Shown: positions 17,212 to 25,190, counted from the stretch's first letter. The stretch: DNA of 31,285 nt from Saprospiraceae bacterium UBA2365 (GCA_002344345.1 DDTL01000047.1:1-31285), one strand, 5' to 3'. The notes: a model not told the origin generated them from the sequence alone. Numbers and translations: made by a program.

Positions 17212-18672
17212 ATGAAAACACTAAAGATTTTATTGATCTCATGTATCGTTCTGCTTGTTTTTCCGGTTTTATCCGGTCAAATAGGCGATCTCAAAAAACT
17301 CGGAAAAAAAATAGAAAAAACGACTGAGAATTCGATTGAAAAAACAGTCAGTAAAACCGCTGAAATTTCGGTCAAAAACAGCGGCAAAGACCATCATGAA
17401 ACCACCGGAAAACAGGAAACTTCAGGCATGACCACCAAAACACCTGCCGGAGATGTATTATATGTTTCTAAGGAAAATGGCAGCAATCGCAATGATGGTT
17501 CAAAAACGGCTCCTTTAAAAAACTTAGATAAAGCTATTCTGCTGGCAAAACCCGGAACTACCATTTATATTACTGGCGGAATTGAAACGGGGACACTGGA
17601 TGCAGGTTTTATAGAATGTGATAAGGCGGTTAAGATCTTTGGAAGCTGGGATGAAAGTTTTTCCAAACAGGATATCAAAACTCATCCGACAGTTATCCAG
17701 CCTACGAATGAAAGTGCAAGATCCAACAGAAAAGCCATCATGAAATTCACTAAAAATGTGGACGGCGTTGTTCTGGATCACCTGGTTTTTGATGAAGGCC
17801 AGAGAAATACATATCACATCAAAGAAGGTATCGTAAAAGGTGTAGAAGGCGGTAGATTGCTACCCCCAACTGAAAAACCACCGGTTGGATTCCCGACGGT
17901 TGGTGAACCCTTACTTCAATTTGTCAGTGCCACTACCGGAGGAGATGTGACAGTCCAACATTGTGTTTTTGTCAACGCCTCCAGTTTTGCATTGCAGGCT
18001 GGTCACAGGAGTGGAAAATTCACAGTGACGAATAATGTTTTCATCGCTAATAAAATGGCGGCAATAGAAATCTTCGGCACATGTGCCAATCCGCCCGGAC
18101 CAGGCAATATGTCAAAATGCGGAGAGGTGGAAATTGCTTACAACACGATCTTATTCACCTGGAGTCGTACAAAGGATTTTCAGGATATGGGATATGGCGT
18201 CCGTATTATGACCAAAGCCGGTTATGACATCCATCACAACATCATCGGAGCTTCCATACTGGCAGGTGTAGATCATACCAGATTCAACAAAAACGAATGG
18301 ATCAAAGTAGATAACAACCTCTTCTTTGTCAACAAAGACAAGGATTTTCATTACAGTCCGGCCAGCAATACCCGGCTGAGGATCGATGCCAAAGACCTGG
18401 AAGAAGTAGATATCGCCAGCGCCAGCGGAAATAAAAATGAGATCCCGGCATCGCTGAAGGTCAACAAGGACTACCTGGAAGGCTATTTGAATGCCCGCTA
18501 CTCCGAAACCACCGATTTTGACCGCAATTCACCATCCAATCAATGGAGATCTGCGATGGGTATGAATATGCAAGGTTCCATTAGTTCAACCGTGACTATG
18601 TTTGGAAATAAATATCCATGGAAGGAAGCGCTTGAACTCTTCGGAAATGTAAATGGTTTTGGCGCACAATAA
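17212..18672 (+). CDS. Secreted right-handed beta-helix protein
   Basis: A 486-residue exported protein. The signal peptide (1 to about 22, cleavage near LSGQ) is followed by a lysine- and threonine-rich linker (about 26-75), then a region opening with VLYVSKENGSNRNDGSKTAP and LKNLDKAILLAKPGTTIYITGG. That is the characteristic entry of parallel beta-helix proteins (DUF1565/pectate-lyase-like). Later coils include FECDK-like turns, VTVQHCVFVNASSFALQ, FTVTNNVFIANKMAAIEIFG, VEIAYNTILFTW and YDIHHNIIGASILAGV, each with an N-ladder. No pectate lyase catalytic motif is clear, so it could be a polysaccharide-binding or degrading surface protein. No T9SS or lipoprotein signal is visible. Its 5' region is repeat copy B. 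Confidence 0.8.
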   Translation: MKTLKILLISCIVLLVFPVLSGQIGDLKKLGKKIEKTTENSIEKTVSKTAEISVKNSGKDHHETTGKQETSGMTTKTPAGDVLYVSKENGSNRNDGSKTAPLKNLDKAILLAKPGTTIYITGGIETGTLDAGFIECDKAVKIFGSWDESFSKQDIKTHPTVIQPTNESARSNRKAIMKFTKNVDGVVLDHLVFDEGQRNTYHIKEGIVKGVEGGRLLPPTEKPPVGFPTVGEPLLQFVSATTGGDVTVQHCVFVNASSFALQAGHRSGKFTVTNNVFIANKMAAIEIFGTCANPPGPGNMSKCGEVEIAYNTILFTWSRTKDFQDMGYGVRIMTKAGYDIHHNIIGASILAGVDHTRFNKNEWIKVDNNLFFVNKDKDFHYSPASNTRLRIDAKDLEEVDIASASGNKNEIPASLKVNKDYLEGYLNARYSETTDFDRNSPSNQWRSAMGMNMQGSISSTVTMFGNKYPWKEALELFGNVNGFGAQ

Positions 18673-19087
18673 ACGGGATTGAATCGATTGAGATCTATGA
18701 TCAAAATATGAAAATTAAAAACACTCAGTCAGATATTTAAACAGGCAATGCCTGAATGTTTTTCATCCAATATCATTGTTGTCAACAGCAGCGTTGGTTG
18801 GGCTAAAGAAAAATCTGAGAAGTAAAATTGATTCAATGCTGAATGATCATTCAATTGAGCGTAATGGAAAGGAAAATAACCAAATGATCATAGATCAACA
18901 TACTTTGAATACGATATCAGCAGTCATGGTATAATTTTGAGGATATATATTCCTTTTCTATTCGAAACAAACCGATCAATAGTATTAGTTTCGAAAAACA
19001 AAATCTGAATTATGGAGTTAAAGAAAGCACAGGCAAAATTTTTACCTGTGTTTTCTTTAATAATTGGATCTAAAAATTCAGTTTGTG
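18673..19087. other. Intergenic region ending in a long hairpin
   Basis: 415 bases with no credible gene. The notable element is the hairpin at 19018-19060, listed separately. The rest is AT-rich with no tandem or inverted structure that I can see. Confidence 0.4.
19018..19060. terminator. Long hairpin, possible terminator or 5' regulatory stem
   Basis: The left arm TTAAAGAAAGCACAGGCAAA (19018-19037) and right arm TTTACCTGTGTTTTCTTTAA (19041-19060) pair at 18 of 20 positions around a 3-nt loop. The T-rich right arm resembles a terminator, but the nearest plus-strand gene ends 345 bases earlier. The hairpin stands 27 bases before the dioxygenase ATG, so a role in its leader is possible. Confidence 0.45.
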
Positions 19088-19978
19088 ATGAAAAGAAAGG
19101 AATTTCTACGGTTGTTTTCACTTTTAACTGTTTCCGGAACAATGATGCCTCTCAATCTCATTCAAAAAATTCAGGCAAACCTGGAAAAAACAGAACGGAT
19201 GCCTGTTTTATTCCTTGGCCATGGCAACCCGATGAATGCGATCACAGAAAATGTTTTTACCAGAGGCTTCAGGAAAATGGCTGAAGAAATTCCAAAACCA
19301 AAGATCATTTTGTGCATTTCGGCTCATTGGGAAACTGCCGGGACTTTTGTCACAGCGATGGATCATCCGAGAACGATCCACGATTTCAGGGGTTTTCCTG
19401 CCGAACTGTATGAAGTGCAGTATCCGGCTCCCGGCAGTCCTGCTTTTGCCAAAGAAATTCAGGAATTGGCCTCCGGTGTTTCCATCGGACTGGATGACCA
19501 ATGGGGTTTGGATCATGGCGCATGGAGTGTCCTGAAGCATTTGTATCCCGGTGCCGGAATTCCTGTCATACAAATGAGCCTGGACTACAGGCAACCGCCT
19601 GAATACCATTACAATCTTGGAAAACAATTGGCCGGACTAAGGGAAAAGGGCGTTTTGATCGTCGGTAGTGGAAATTTGGTTCACAATCTTGGGGAGGTGG
19701 ATTGGCGTAACCTGGACAAATTTGATTATGGCTTTGACTGGGCTTTGGAAGCAAAGGCGAAAATGAATCAATTCATCCGGGACAGGAATCACAATGCGCT
19801 GATACATTTTGAAAAAAATGGAAAAGCTTTTGAAATGGCCATACCTTCACCGGAACATTATTTACCTTTGCTGTACGTTTTGGCATTACAGGATGATCAT
19901 GATCAGATCCGATTGTACAACGATTTGGCTGTTGCAGGTTCCCTGACCATGACTTCTGTAAAAATAAGCCCTGAATGA
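19088..19978 (+). CDS. ygiD: YgiD-type extradiol dioxygenase (LigB/DODA family)
   Basis: A 296-residue class III extradiol ring-cleavage dioxygenase of the 4,5-DOPA dioxygenase/YgiD group. Metal-binding and catalytic histidines can be placed at H45 (FLGHGNPMN), H80 (CISAHWET), H98 (IHDFRGFP) and H143 (LDHGAWSVL), with a further His in GSGNLVHNLG. The ATG at 19088 (MKRKEFLRLFSLL) is preferred over an upstream TTG at 19064. The protein is longer than E. coli YgiD (about 270) because of an N-terminal extension of about 37 residues. That extension is partly hydrophobic and could be a signal or anchor. It is followed after one base by the alkyltransferase-like gene, so the two are co-transcribed. 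The natural substrate of YgiD-like enzymes is generally uncertain; a catecholic compound is expected. Confidence 0.88.
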   Translation: MKRKEFLRLFSLLTVSGTMMPLNLIQKIQANLEKTERMPVLFLGHGNPMNAITENVFTRGFRKMAEEIPKPKIILCISAHWETAGTFVTAMDHPRTIHDFRGFPAELYEVQYPAPGSPAFAKEIQELASGVSIGLDDQWGLDHGAWSVLKHLYPGAGIPVIQMSLDYRQPPEYHYNLGKQLAGLREKGVLIVGSGNLVHNLGEVDWRNLDKFDYGFDWALEAKAKMNQFIRDRNHNALIHFEKNGKAFEMAIPSPEHYLPLLYVLALQDDHDQIRLYNDLAVAGSLTMTSVKISPE

Positions 19979-19979
19979 C

Positions 19980-20309
19980 ATGAAAGAACACTATTTCCAA
20001 ATGGTTTACGATGTGGTCAGACTGATTCCGCCCGGCAGGGTCTGTACCTACGGTTTGATCGCAGATTTTCTTGGACTGGGTTCGGCAAGAATGGTTGGTT
20101 GGGCACTGAATAAAAGTTTTTCCTACGGAACAGATATCCCCGCTCACAGGGTAGTCAACAGAAAAGGAGAGTTGTCCGGTAGAAATCATTTTCCAGGTTC
20201 TGAGATGATGCAACAACTATTGGAAAATGAAGGCATTGTAGTGACAACTGACAAGGTTCGGGATTTTGACAAGCTACTTTGGAAACCTCATGAAAGTCAA
20301 AACACCTAA
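19980..20309 (+). CDS. Alkyltransferase-like protein (MGMT family, no active cysteine)
   Basis: A 109-residue protein with the DNA-binding domain of O6-alkylguanine-DNA alkyltransferases. The helix-turn-helix region reads PPGRVCTYGLIADFLGLGSARMVGWAL (18-44), with the nucleotide-flipping tyrosine Y24 and arginine finger R37. The active-site PCHRV of true MGMT is IPAHRVV here (A55 replaces Cys), which defines alkyltransferase-like (ATL) proteins. ATL proteins bind O6-alkylguanine and hand it to nucleotide excision repair without transferring the alkyl group. It begins one base after the dioxygenase stop. Its own TAA (20307-20309) lies in the first bases of repeat copy C, so the repeat may define its C-terminus (ESQNT). 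Confidence 0.88.
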   Translation: MKEHYFQMVYDVVRLIPPGRVCTYGLIADFLGLGSARMVGWALNKSFSYGTDIPAHRVVNRKGELSGRNHFPGSEMMQQLLENEGIVVTTDKVRDFDKLLWKPHESQNT

Positions 20310-20529
20310 GCTGGACAAGCCAGAACCAAAGAGGAAAATGATTTAAGAACCACCCCCCATATGAGCTTGCCCGTATGGGCCTGCCCGTAGAGCCTGCCCG
20401 TATGGGGGGTATCGACCCCGATGGATATATATCCTACGGCTTAAATTTTCTGTTTGGCATTATTTCTAAGATCAAAATTCGTCAAAGTTCTGCCAAAGAT
20501 TACATGAATTCAATTTTTAAGACACTAAC
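20302..20529 (+). repeat. Interspersed repeat, copy C
   Basis: About 228 bp in plus orientation, overlapping the last codons of the ATL gene. Bases 20311-20347 match copy A at 36 of 37 positions. A 9 bp perfect stem (CCCCCCATA at 20353-20361 with TATGGGGGG at 20401-20409) encloses about three 13-14 bp units (AGCCTGCCCGTATG type). The perfect palindrome GGATATATATCC is at 20423-20434. The end CAATTTTTAAGACACTAA is the same as in copy B. Confidence 0.87.
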
Positions 20530-20764
20530 TTTTAATCGTTTTTGACACGGATCCTTATTACATTTTCAACAGGTATTGATCCTTTATGGAATATAGTTAT
20601 AAAAAAGCAATGCCTTGAAAATAAGCTAAATTGGCAGATTCAAACGTTTTATGGCTGTATGTTTCTAATTTTTGAACCAAAAATCAATAATATTGCATTA
20701 TTGTGGTATCATTGTACAATAATGTTCTGAAACTTATTACTTAACTAAATACACTTATTGTTTT
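20530..20764. other. Upstream region of the DUF2147 gene
   Basis: 235 AT-rich bases between repeat copy C and the DUF2147 gene. The small open frame at 20542-20730 shows no gene-like features. The region contains the palindrome at 20696-20724. Confidence 0.4.
20696..20724. promoter_or_regulatory. Operator-like palindrome upstream of the DUF2147 gene
   Basis: CATTATTGT (20696-20704) and ACAATAATG (20716-20724) form a perfect 9 bp inverted repeat around 11 bases that include TATCATTG (20707-20714), one change from the TAnnTTTG -7 box. A dimeric regulator could bind over the promoter here. It lies 41 bases before the ATG at 20765. Confidence 0.4.
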
Positions 20765-21196
20765 ATGAAAAAAATAAGCTCATTGATCGCATTTGTTGTG
20801 TTGTTTTTATTTGCCGGCAATATGTTCAGCCAAAGTATTACAGGTGTTTGGGAAACAATTGACGACAAAACCGGAGACCCTAAATCTCATGTTGAAATTT
20901 ACAAAAAAGGAACCAAGTATTACGGTAAAGTTGTAAAACTGCTACCGGGCGCCACAACTAAAGTTTGTAATGACTGCCCCGGTGATAAAAAAGGTAAAAG
21001 TCTCATCAATCTGGATATACTTTGGGATATGAAGGCAGATGGTGACCAGCTTTCCGGAGGTGAAATAGTGGATCCTGCTGATGGAAAAGTATACAGATGT
21101 AAAATTTCACTTGATGGTAAAAACAAGCTGGCAGTCAGAGGTTATATCGGCATATCCCTATTGGGAAGGACACAGTACTGGAAGCGCGTAAAATAG
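20765..21196 (+). CDS. DUF2147 family secreted protein
   Basis: A 143-residue exported protein. The signal peptide (1-22) is cleaved near MFSQ. The mature part is a complete DUF2147 domain: SITGVWETIDDKTGDPKSHVEIYKKGTKYYGKV at the start (about 23-56), a cysteine pair in KVCNDCPGDKKGKSLINLDIL, then GGEIVDPADGKVYRCKI and LAVRGYIGISLLGRTQYWKRV at the end. These are the family hallmarks (GxW, DPxxGK.Y, LRGYIG..LGRTQ.W). The fold is a small lipocalin-like barrel whose function is not established. A palindromic candidate operator lies just upstream. It may be followed on the same transcript by the small gene at 21284. Confidence 0.9.
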   Translation: MKKISSLIAFVVLFLFAGNMFSQSITGVWETIDDKTGDPKSHVEIYKKGTKYYGKVVKLLPGATTKVCNDCPGDKKGKSLINLDILWDMKADGDQLSGGEIVDPADGKVYRCKISLDGKNKLAVRGYIGISLLGRTQYWKRVK

Positions 21197-21283
21197 TTCA
21201 AAAAATAGTGCAAACCAAACAATATTTCTTTTTGCAAATAAGTTAAGTCTGTTGTAAAAAGCAGTAATTATTAAATGGTTTGT

Positions 21284-21514
21284 ATGGAAGAAATTTACAC
21301 GGAAAATGCGCTTGTAAGATATTTGTATAAGGAATCAGATCTGTTTGAAAGGTTAGAGATTGAAGACGCCCTGGAAAATGATCAACAATTGTTCCGGTTA
21401 TTTGTGCGTCTGAATAAAGCTAAAATTAATTTATCGCATTTAGCTTTGCTCCCATCAGTAACCTCAATTCAAAATATCCTGAATTGTAGTGCAGCTTTAT
21501 CTGTAGAAGCGTAA
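21284..21514 (+). CDS. Small conserved-looking cytoplasmic protein
   Basis: A 76-residue protein (MEEIYTENALVRYLYKESDL), or 79 residues if the ATG at 21275 is used. The N-terminal half is acidic and helical, with the pattern LVRYLYKE..LFERLEIEDALENDQQL, which resembles small Bacteroidota proteins related to anti-sigma N-terminal helices, although I cannot name a family. There is no signal peptide or membrane span. It sits 87 bases after the DUF2147 gene and is followed by a strong terminator, which supports it as a real transcribed gene. Confidence 0.6.
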   Translation: MEEIYTENALVRYLYKESDLFERLEIEDALENDQQLFRLFVRLNKAKINLSHLALLPSVTSIQNILNCSAALSVEA

Positions 21515-21524
21515 CAAATCAACT

Positions 21525-21558
21525 AAAAAAGGATCGCTTGACCAGCGATCCTTTTTTT
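21525..21558. terminator. Bidirectional terminator
   Basis: An 11 bp perfect stem AAAGGATCGCT (21528-21538) with AGCGATCCTTT (21544-21554) around a 5-nt loop, A-rich before and T-rich after. It separates the convergent small protein gene and the DUF1501 gene and can serve both. Confidence 0.9.
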
Positions 21559-21569
21559 ATTCATACAGA

Positions 21570-23138
21570 TCATTTTAGATAGATTACAGGATTGGTTTCC
21601 TGATGTGACGGAGTCCTAACATATACAAAATAATTACCTGCCGGTAAATTATCCGGATAAAAAACGAATCGATGAACACCCTTATGCAGAAAACCGTCAG
21701 CCATCACTTTCACTTCAGAACCCATACTGTTGAAAACACTCATCCTTGCCTGCTCACCGTTGCTCTCAAAAGATATTTCACATTTTTGTGAAAATGGATT
21801 TGGCTGGACTTTTATCCATTTTGAAGTTAATAAACCATTAATTTCGGTGGTATGGACTACTGAACAACCCGAAATGACCGGTATTTCCGAAAAACTATCG
21901 AATAAAAGGTTATGAATATCCGGTTTCGGAACGCCAAACCATTGATTCAGAATGGATCCATACACGGACCTGAAATCAAATTCCATAGCAACACCTTCCT
22001 GGAGATCGACTTCTTGTTGGATCACCGGATTTGAACCGACTATTGAAGAGTTGACACATTTTCCAAAAACGATCAAAGGCGCTGCACTCCCATGATCTGT
22101 TCCGTTTGCGCCGTTGGAAAGTATCCTTCGTCCAAATTCTGAAAATGTCATTCCGATCACCCGTTCTTCCAATTGTTGTTGAGCCAGATCCAACTGGAAA
22201 AGATCAATGGCTTCAGATAAAGCTGCCAATAGTTCTGCATGGTTGCCGTTGGTAGTGTCTGTCTCAAGTACCTGATTGGCATGAGTGTCGAAGCCGCCCA
22301 GACTGGCCACATAAACCTTGGTTTTGAGTCCGCCTGAGATCAATAGTGCAATAGTTTTCAATTGTTGTGCTAACTTATTCCCTTCGGGATAATCAACCAG
22401 ATTTTTTCCTTTTTCTGCAGCCTGGGTTATAACTTCAGCATATGCGTTGGTCTGAATGATTGAAGTCCTGACAAAAGCAAGTTCCTTACCAAAACACGCA
22501 TTTGGATCTTCAACAGAACCATCATCTTCCAAAAGGGGAGATAACCCATTGGGATCTTCGATGGCCAGACTATAATTGGACGATACACCCTGACAAGTTT
22601 CGGAGATGATACTTCCGATAGTAAGCGCAAAAGGGTCCGGAAACTGACTATTGGGATATGCTTCCGGATAACCAGGAATTTCCATATCAAAATACCTGCC
22701 CAACCAGCCGGAACGGATGACATCAAGCGCGCCGGAGCCGCTTTGCCATATATCTGTTGACCGAAAATGAGAACGGTTCTGATCAGGATAACCAACATTC
22801 TGAATGATACAGACTTTGCCTTCATCAAATTGTTGTTTTATCCCGATCAAAGCTGGATGCAGACCTGTATACAGGTTCAACTTCAACGCTTTCGATTCAG
22901 GGATCAATATATTCTCACGTGCTTTCGATAAATTGCTGTATTGATCGAGTGGAAGAACCATGTTTAATCCGTCATTACCACCATTCAATTGTATCAAAAC
23001 CAACACTCTGTCGGAATATTCATCCATCCCGTTAAACAGTGTATTCTGTGCAAAAGCAGTCATTTTATTTCCATATAAAAAGACTGGCAAGGCAACAGAG
23101 GCAGTGGCGGTATTTTTGATAAAAGTTCTGCGCTTCAT
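21570..23138 (-). CDS. DUF1501 protein with Tat signal and T9SS sorting domain
   Basis: A 522-residue protein of the DUF1501 (sulfatase/alkaline-phosphatase-like fold) family. The N-terminus MKRRTFIKNTATASVALPVFLYG is a twin-arginine signal (R3-R4, x, F, I, K). The core has RVLVLIQLNGGNDGLNMVLP (about 44-63), RSHFRSTDIWQSG, GGFDTHANQVLETD and MTFSEFGRRILSNGANGTDHGSAAPLIVFG, all family hallmarks, including the GTDHG metal-type motif. The last 80 residues (VQPNPFSQKCEISFESNGEQ ... GNYFVYVRT) form a type IX secretion C-terminal sorting domain of the por-secretion type. The protein should cross the inner membrane folded by Tat and then be exported or anchored at the surface by T9SS. It lies 94 bases after the DUF1800 gene in the same direction. 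The substrate is unknown. Confidence 0.92.
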   Translation of the reverse strand: MKRRTFIKNTATASVALPVFLYGNKMTAFAQNTLFNGMDEYSDRVLVLIQLNGGNDGLNMVLPLDQYSNLSKARENILIPESKALKLNLYTGLHPALIGIKQQFDEGKVCIIQNVGYPDQNRSHFRSTDIWQSGSGALDVIRSGWLGRYFDMEIPGYPEAYPNSQFPDPFALTIGSIISETCQGVSSNYSLAIEDPNGLSPLLEDDGSVEDPNACFGKELAFVRTSIIQTNAYAEVITQAAEKGKNLVDYPEGNKLAQQLKTIALLISGGLKTKVYVASLGGFDTHANQVLETDTTNGNHAELLAALSEAIDLFQLDLAQQQLEERVIGMTFSEFGRRILSNGANGTDHGSAAPLIVFGKCVNSSIVGSNPVIQQEVDLQEGVAMEFDFRSVYGSILNQWFGVPKPDIHNLLFDSFSEIPVISGCSVVHTTEINGLLTSKWIKVQPNPFSQKCEISFESNGEQARMSVFNSMGSEVKVMADGFLHKGVHRFVFYPDNLPAGNYFVYVRTPSHQETNPVIYLK

Positions 23139-23232
23139 TTGTTTTTTAGTTTTTTCAGTTGCAAAATTGTAGGTCAGATCAAAAAAATGAGATCCGGAAA
23201 TTCATATTTAACCTAAAGTAATGCCTTGAATT

Positions 23233-24906
23233 TCAACAAAGTTGATATTCAGGCATATGCATCATGGTGACGATCAAATTCCGGAGTTTATTGGATATGG
23301 CATCTTCGAGTTCTTCATTTTCCGGATCATTTTGATAATCAAGATATTCAATGGTCCATTCATAATCAGGCAAACCTGGAATCAGAACTTCCTTCAAATA
23401 ATTTTTCTTTTCTGCAGAAAGCGGATGCGCAAAAAGCTGAAATGCCAGGCCATCGATCACAGAATCGGCCAGTTGTGGCTCACTCAATGTTACCAGCCAT
23501 GCCAAAACAGGAATTTTTGAACCCGGATTATTCCCAACCTGTAGTCCTGAGAAAATCAGCAAAGAAGCTATATTCGCACGAACAGGAAGCGTTACAGAAT
23601 TGATCCAGGATTGATACCACGTTGGTTCCTGATACCAGGCTTTCCATCCGGAGACACCAGGAGGGTTATAATAAGCCATCTGGAGTGTAACGCAATTATT
23701 GTGAATCAGGTTAAAATACCTATATTGAGTATTGAGATTGCCCGGTGCATACCAGCCGGACTGTCGCAACATACTGACCATGTAATCAATGGGATGCTTG
23801 ATCATGGCTCCCCTGTGACATGATTCATAAAAGTGTTCTGAACTAAGCAGCACTTTGAGAGCCTCCTCTATTTCGTAATCATGAGCAACGATTATATCTG
23901 CAAGTGGCTGGATTATCAGTTCTTCTATATCTGGAGTAATATCATAATGAACAAACCATCTATACAGTTTTCTTGCAATAAATAATGCACATGCTGCTTT
24001 CTCAAAAATTCGGTCTATCAAATAAGCATATTCATTTTCGTTCAGATTTGGGATTGTAATGTGGTTAAAACGATGTGATAAAACTTTTGCTTCCGTGTTG
24101 TGCTGCGTTTGCCTGAATTCAACAAAAACCAGCTGTTCAGGATCATTGGTGTTATAACCCCGGTCTCTCCACCCTGTCAAAACCTTAGCGATGGCAAGCA
24201 CGTCGTCCTCTGTATAATTTGTATAATCACCGGGACCTGCCTGAGGACCTTTACCAATGGTAAAAAGCTCCAAGAGTTCCCTGGCATAATTTTCGTTCGG
24301 ATTGTTTTTGGTATTTTGGTTTCCGTTCAAATACCTGAGCATTGTTAAATCGACCGTGATCTTTTTGGTCAATTCCCTGAAATTACCAGTGGCATTTTCC
24401 CGAAGCAATTGAAGGTATCTGTACTGAAATTTAGGATCATTTACAACCAAAATCTCAGTAGCAAAATGATTGTGCCAAAACAGGGTCATTTTTTCCCTGA
24501 TGTGCATGCCTCCGTCCATAAGTGTCTTCACTGTCCATGCATATAGTGATTGTGTCCTGTATCCCCTTAAGTTCTGACCCTGAACATAAGGGGCATCAAT
24601 CCATGTTGAACCAATGGGAACAAAAGGATCAATATTACTTGAATGATTTATGGGCGGATCAGGATAATCATAGGTTTCAAACAGCTTTTGAACCGTTATG
24701 GTCAATCCATCTCCGACAGCTTGCCTGATCTCTTGCTGAGTTGGACCAAAACAGGTCCTTCTAAGTAAATGGGATGCATGTTGCACTGTCCATTCGCCGG
24801 AAAAAGGGCTTAAACCCGTTGTGGTCAGAACATCAAAATTCTCTCGTAGATTTGAGTGAGAATGTTTCCCGTTAAAAAACATGCTGATACTGTCCCGTCT
24901 ATTCAT
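23233..24906 (-). CDS. DUF1800 family protein
   Basis: A 557-residue DUF1800 protein, partner of the downstream DUF1501 gene. Family motifs: HASHLLRRTCFGPTQQEIRQA (about 44-64), MTLFWHNHFAT (about 140-150), MLRYLNGNQNTKNNPNENYARELLELFTIG, DVLAIAKVLTGWRDRG, HIKHPIDYMVSMLRQSGWY-like and PPGVSGWKAWYQEPTWY. Such pairs are widespread in Bacteroidota and Planctomycetota and are thought to act outside the cytoplasm, but no activity is established. Unusually, no signal peptide is visible in MNRRDSISMFFNGKHSHSN. A TAATTTTG box (24912-24919 on the minus strand) lies only five bases before the ATG, which would give an almost leaderless transcript if it is the promoter. Confidence 0.9.
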   Translation of the reverse strand: MNRRDSISMFFNGKHSHSNLRENFDVLTTTGLSPFSGEWTVQHASHLLRRTCFGPTQQEIRQAVGDGLTITVQKLFETYDYPDPPINHSSNIDPFVPIGSTWIDAPYVQGQNLRGYRTQSLYAWTVKTLMDGGMHIREKMTLFWHNHFATEILVVNDPKFQYRYLQLLRENATGNFRELTKKITVDLTMLRYLNGNQNTKNNPNENYARELLELFTIGKGPQAGPGDYTNYTEDDVLAIAKVLTGWRDRGYNTNDPEQLVFVEFRQTQHNTEAKVLSHRFNHITIPNLNENEYAYLIDRIFEKAACALFIARKLYRWFVHYDITPDIEELIIQPLADIIVAHDYEIEEALKVLLSSEHFYESCHRGAMIKHPIDYMVSMLRQSGWYAPGNLNTQYRYFNLIHNNCVTLQMAYYNPPGVSGWKAWYQEPTWYQSWINSVTLPVRANIASLLIFSGLQVGNNPGSKIPVLAWLVTLSEPQLADSVIDGLAFQLFAHPLSAEKKNYLKEVLIPGLPDYEWTIEYLDYQNDPENEELEDAISNKLRNLIVTMMHMPEYQLC

Positions 24907-24911
24907 AATGA

Positions 24912-24919
24912 CAAAATTA
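24912..24919 (-). promoter_or_regulatory. -7 box close to the DUF1800 start
   Basis: On the minus strand TAATTTTG matches TAnnTTTG exactly and ends five bases before the ATG at 24906. A TTTG further upstream is spaced at 24 bases, longer than usual. If used, transcription would begin at or near the start codon. Confidence 0.3.
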
Positions 24920-25167
24920 TTCTCAAAGATTTTAAATATTATCCAAATAATATATCATTCATTAATCCAATTATCCAATATTCAATGCATATGCTAATTA
25001 TTTGGCCAAAAAAATTAGAGGCAAGACCGATCGATCTGACTTCATACGTTATTCGATGCTCAAAACAGCTCAATGTTTAATCCAGTTTCACTGATTTTCA
25101 TTTTTTATTGATTAAAGAGCAGTATATGAATCAAATCCAAATTTAATGGATTTTACCAAATAAATTT

Positions 25168-25175
25168 TACCTTTG
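25168..25175 (+). promoter_or_regulatory. -7 box of recA
   Basis: TACCTTTG matches TAnnTTTG exactly. Transcription would start near 25181, about ten bases before the recA ATG, giving a very short leader. No LexA-type palindrome was recognised nearby. Confidence 0.45.
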
Positions 25176-25190
25176 AAAAAAATTTTAGAT

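Noticed and set aside
20542..20730. 62-codon open frame before the DUF2147 gene
   Set aside because: It overlaps the palindromic candidate operator and lacks recognisable features.
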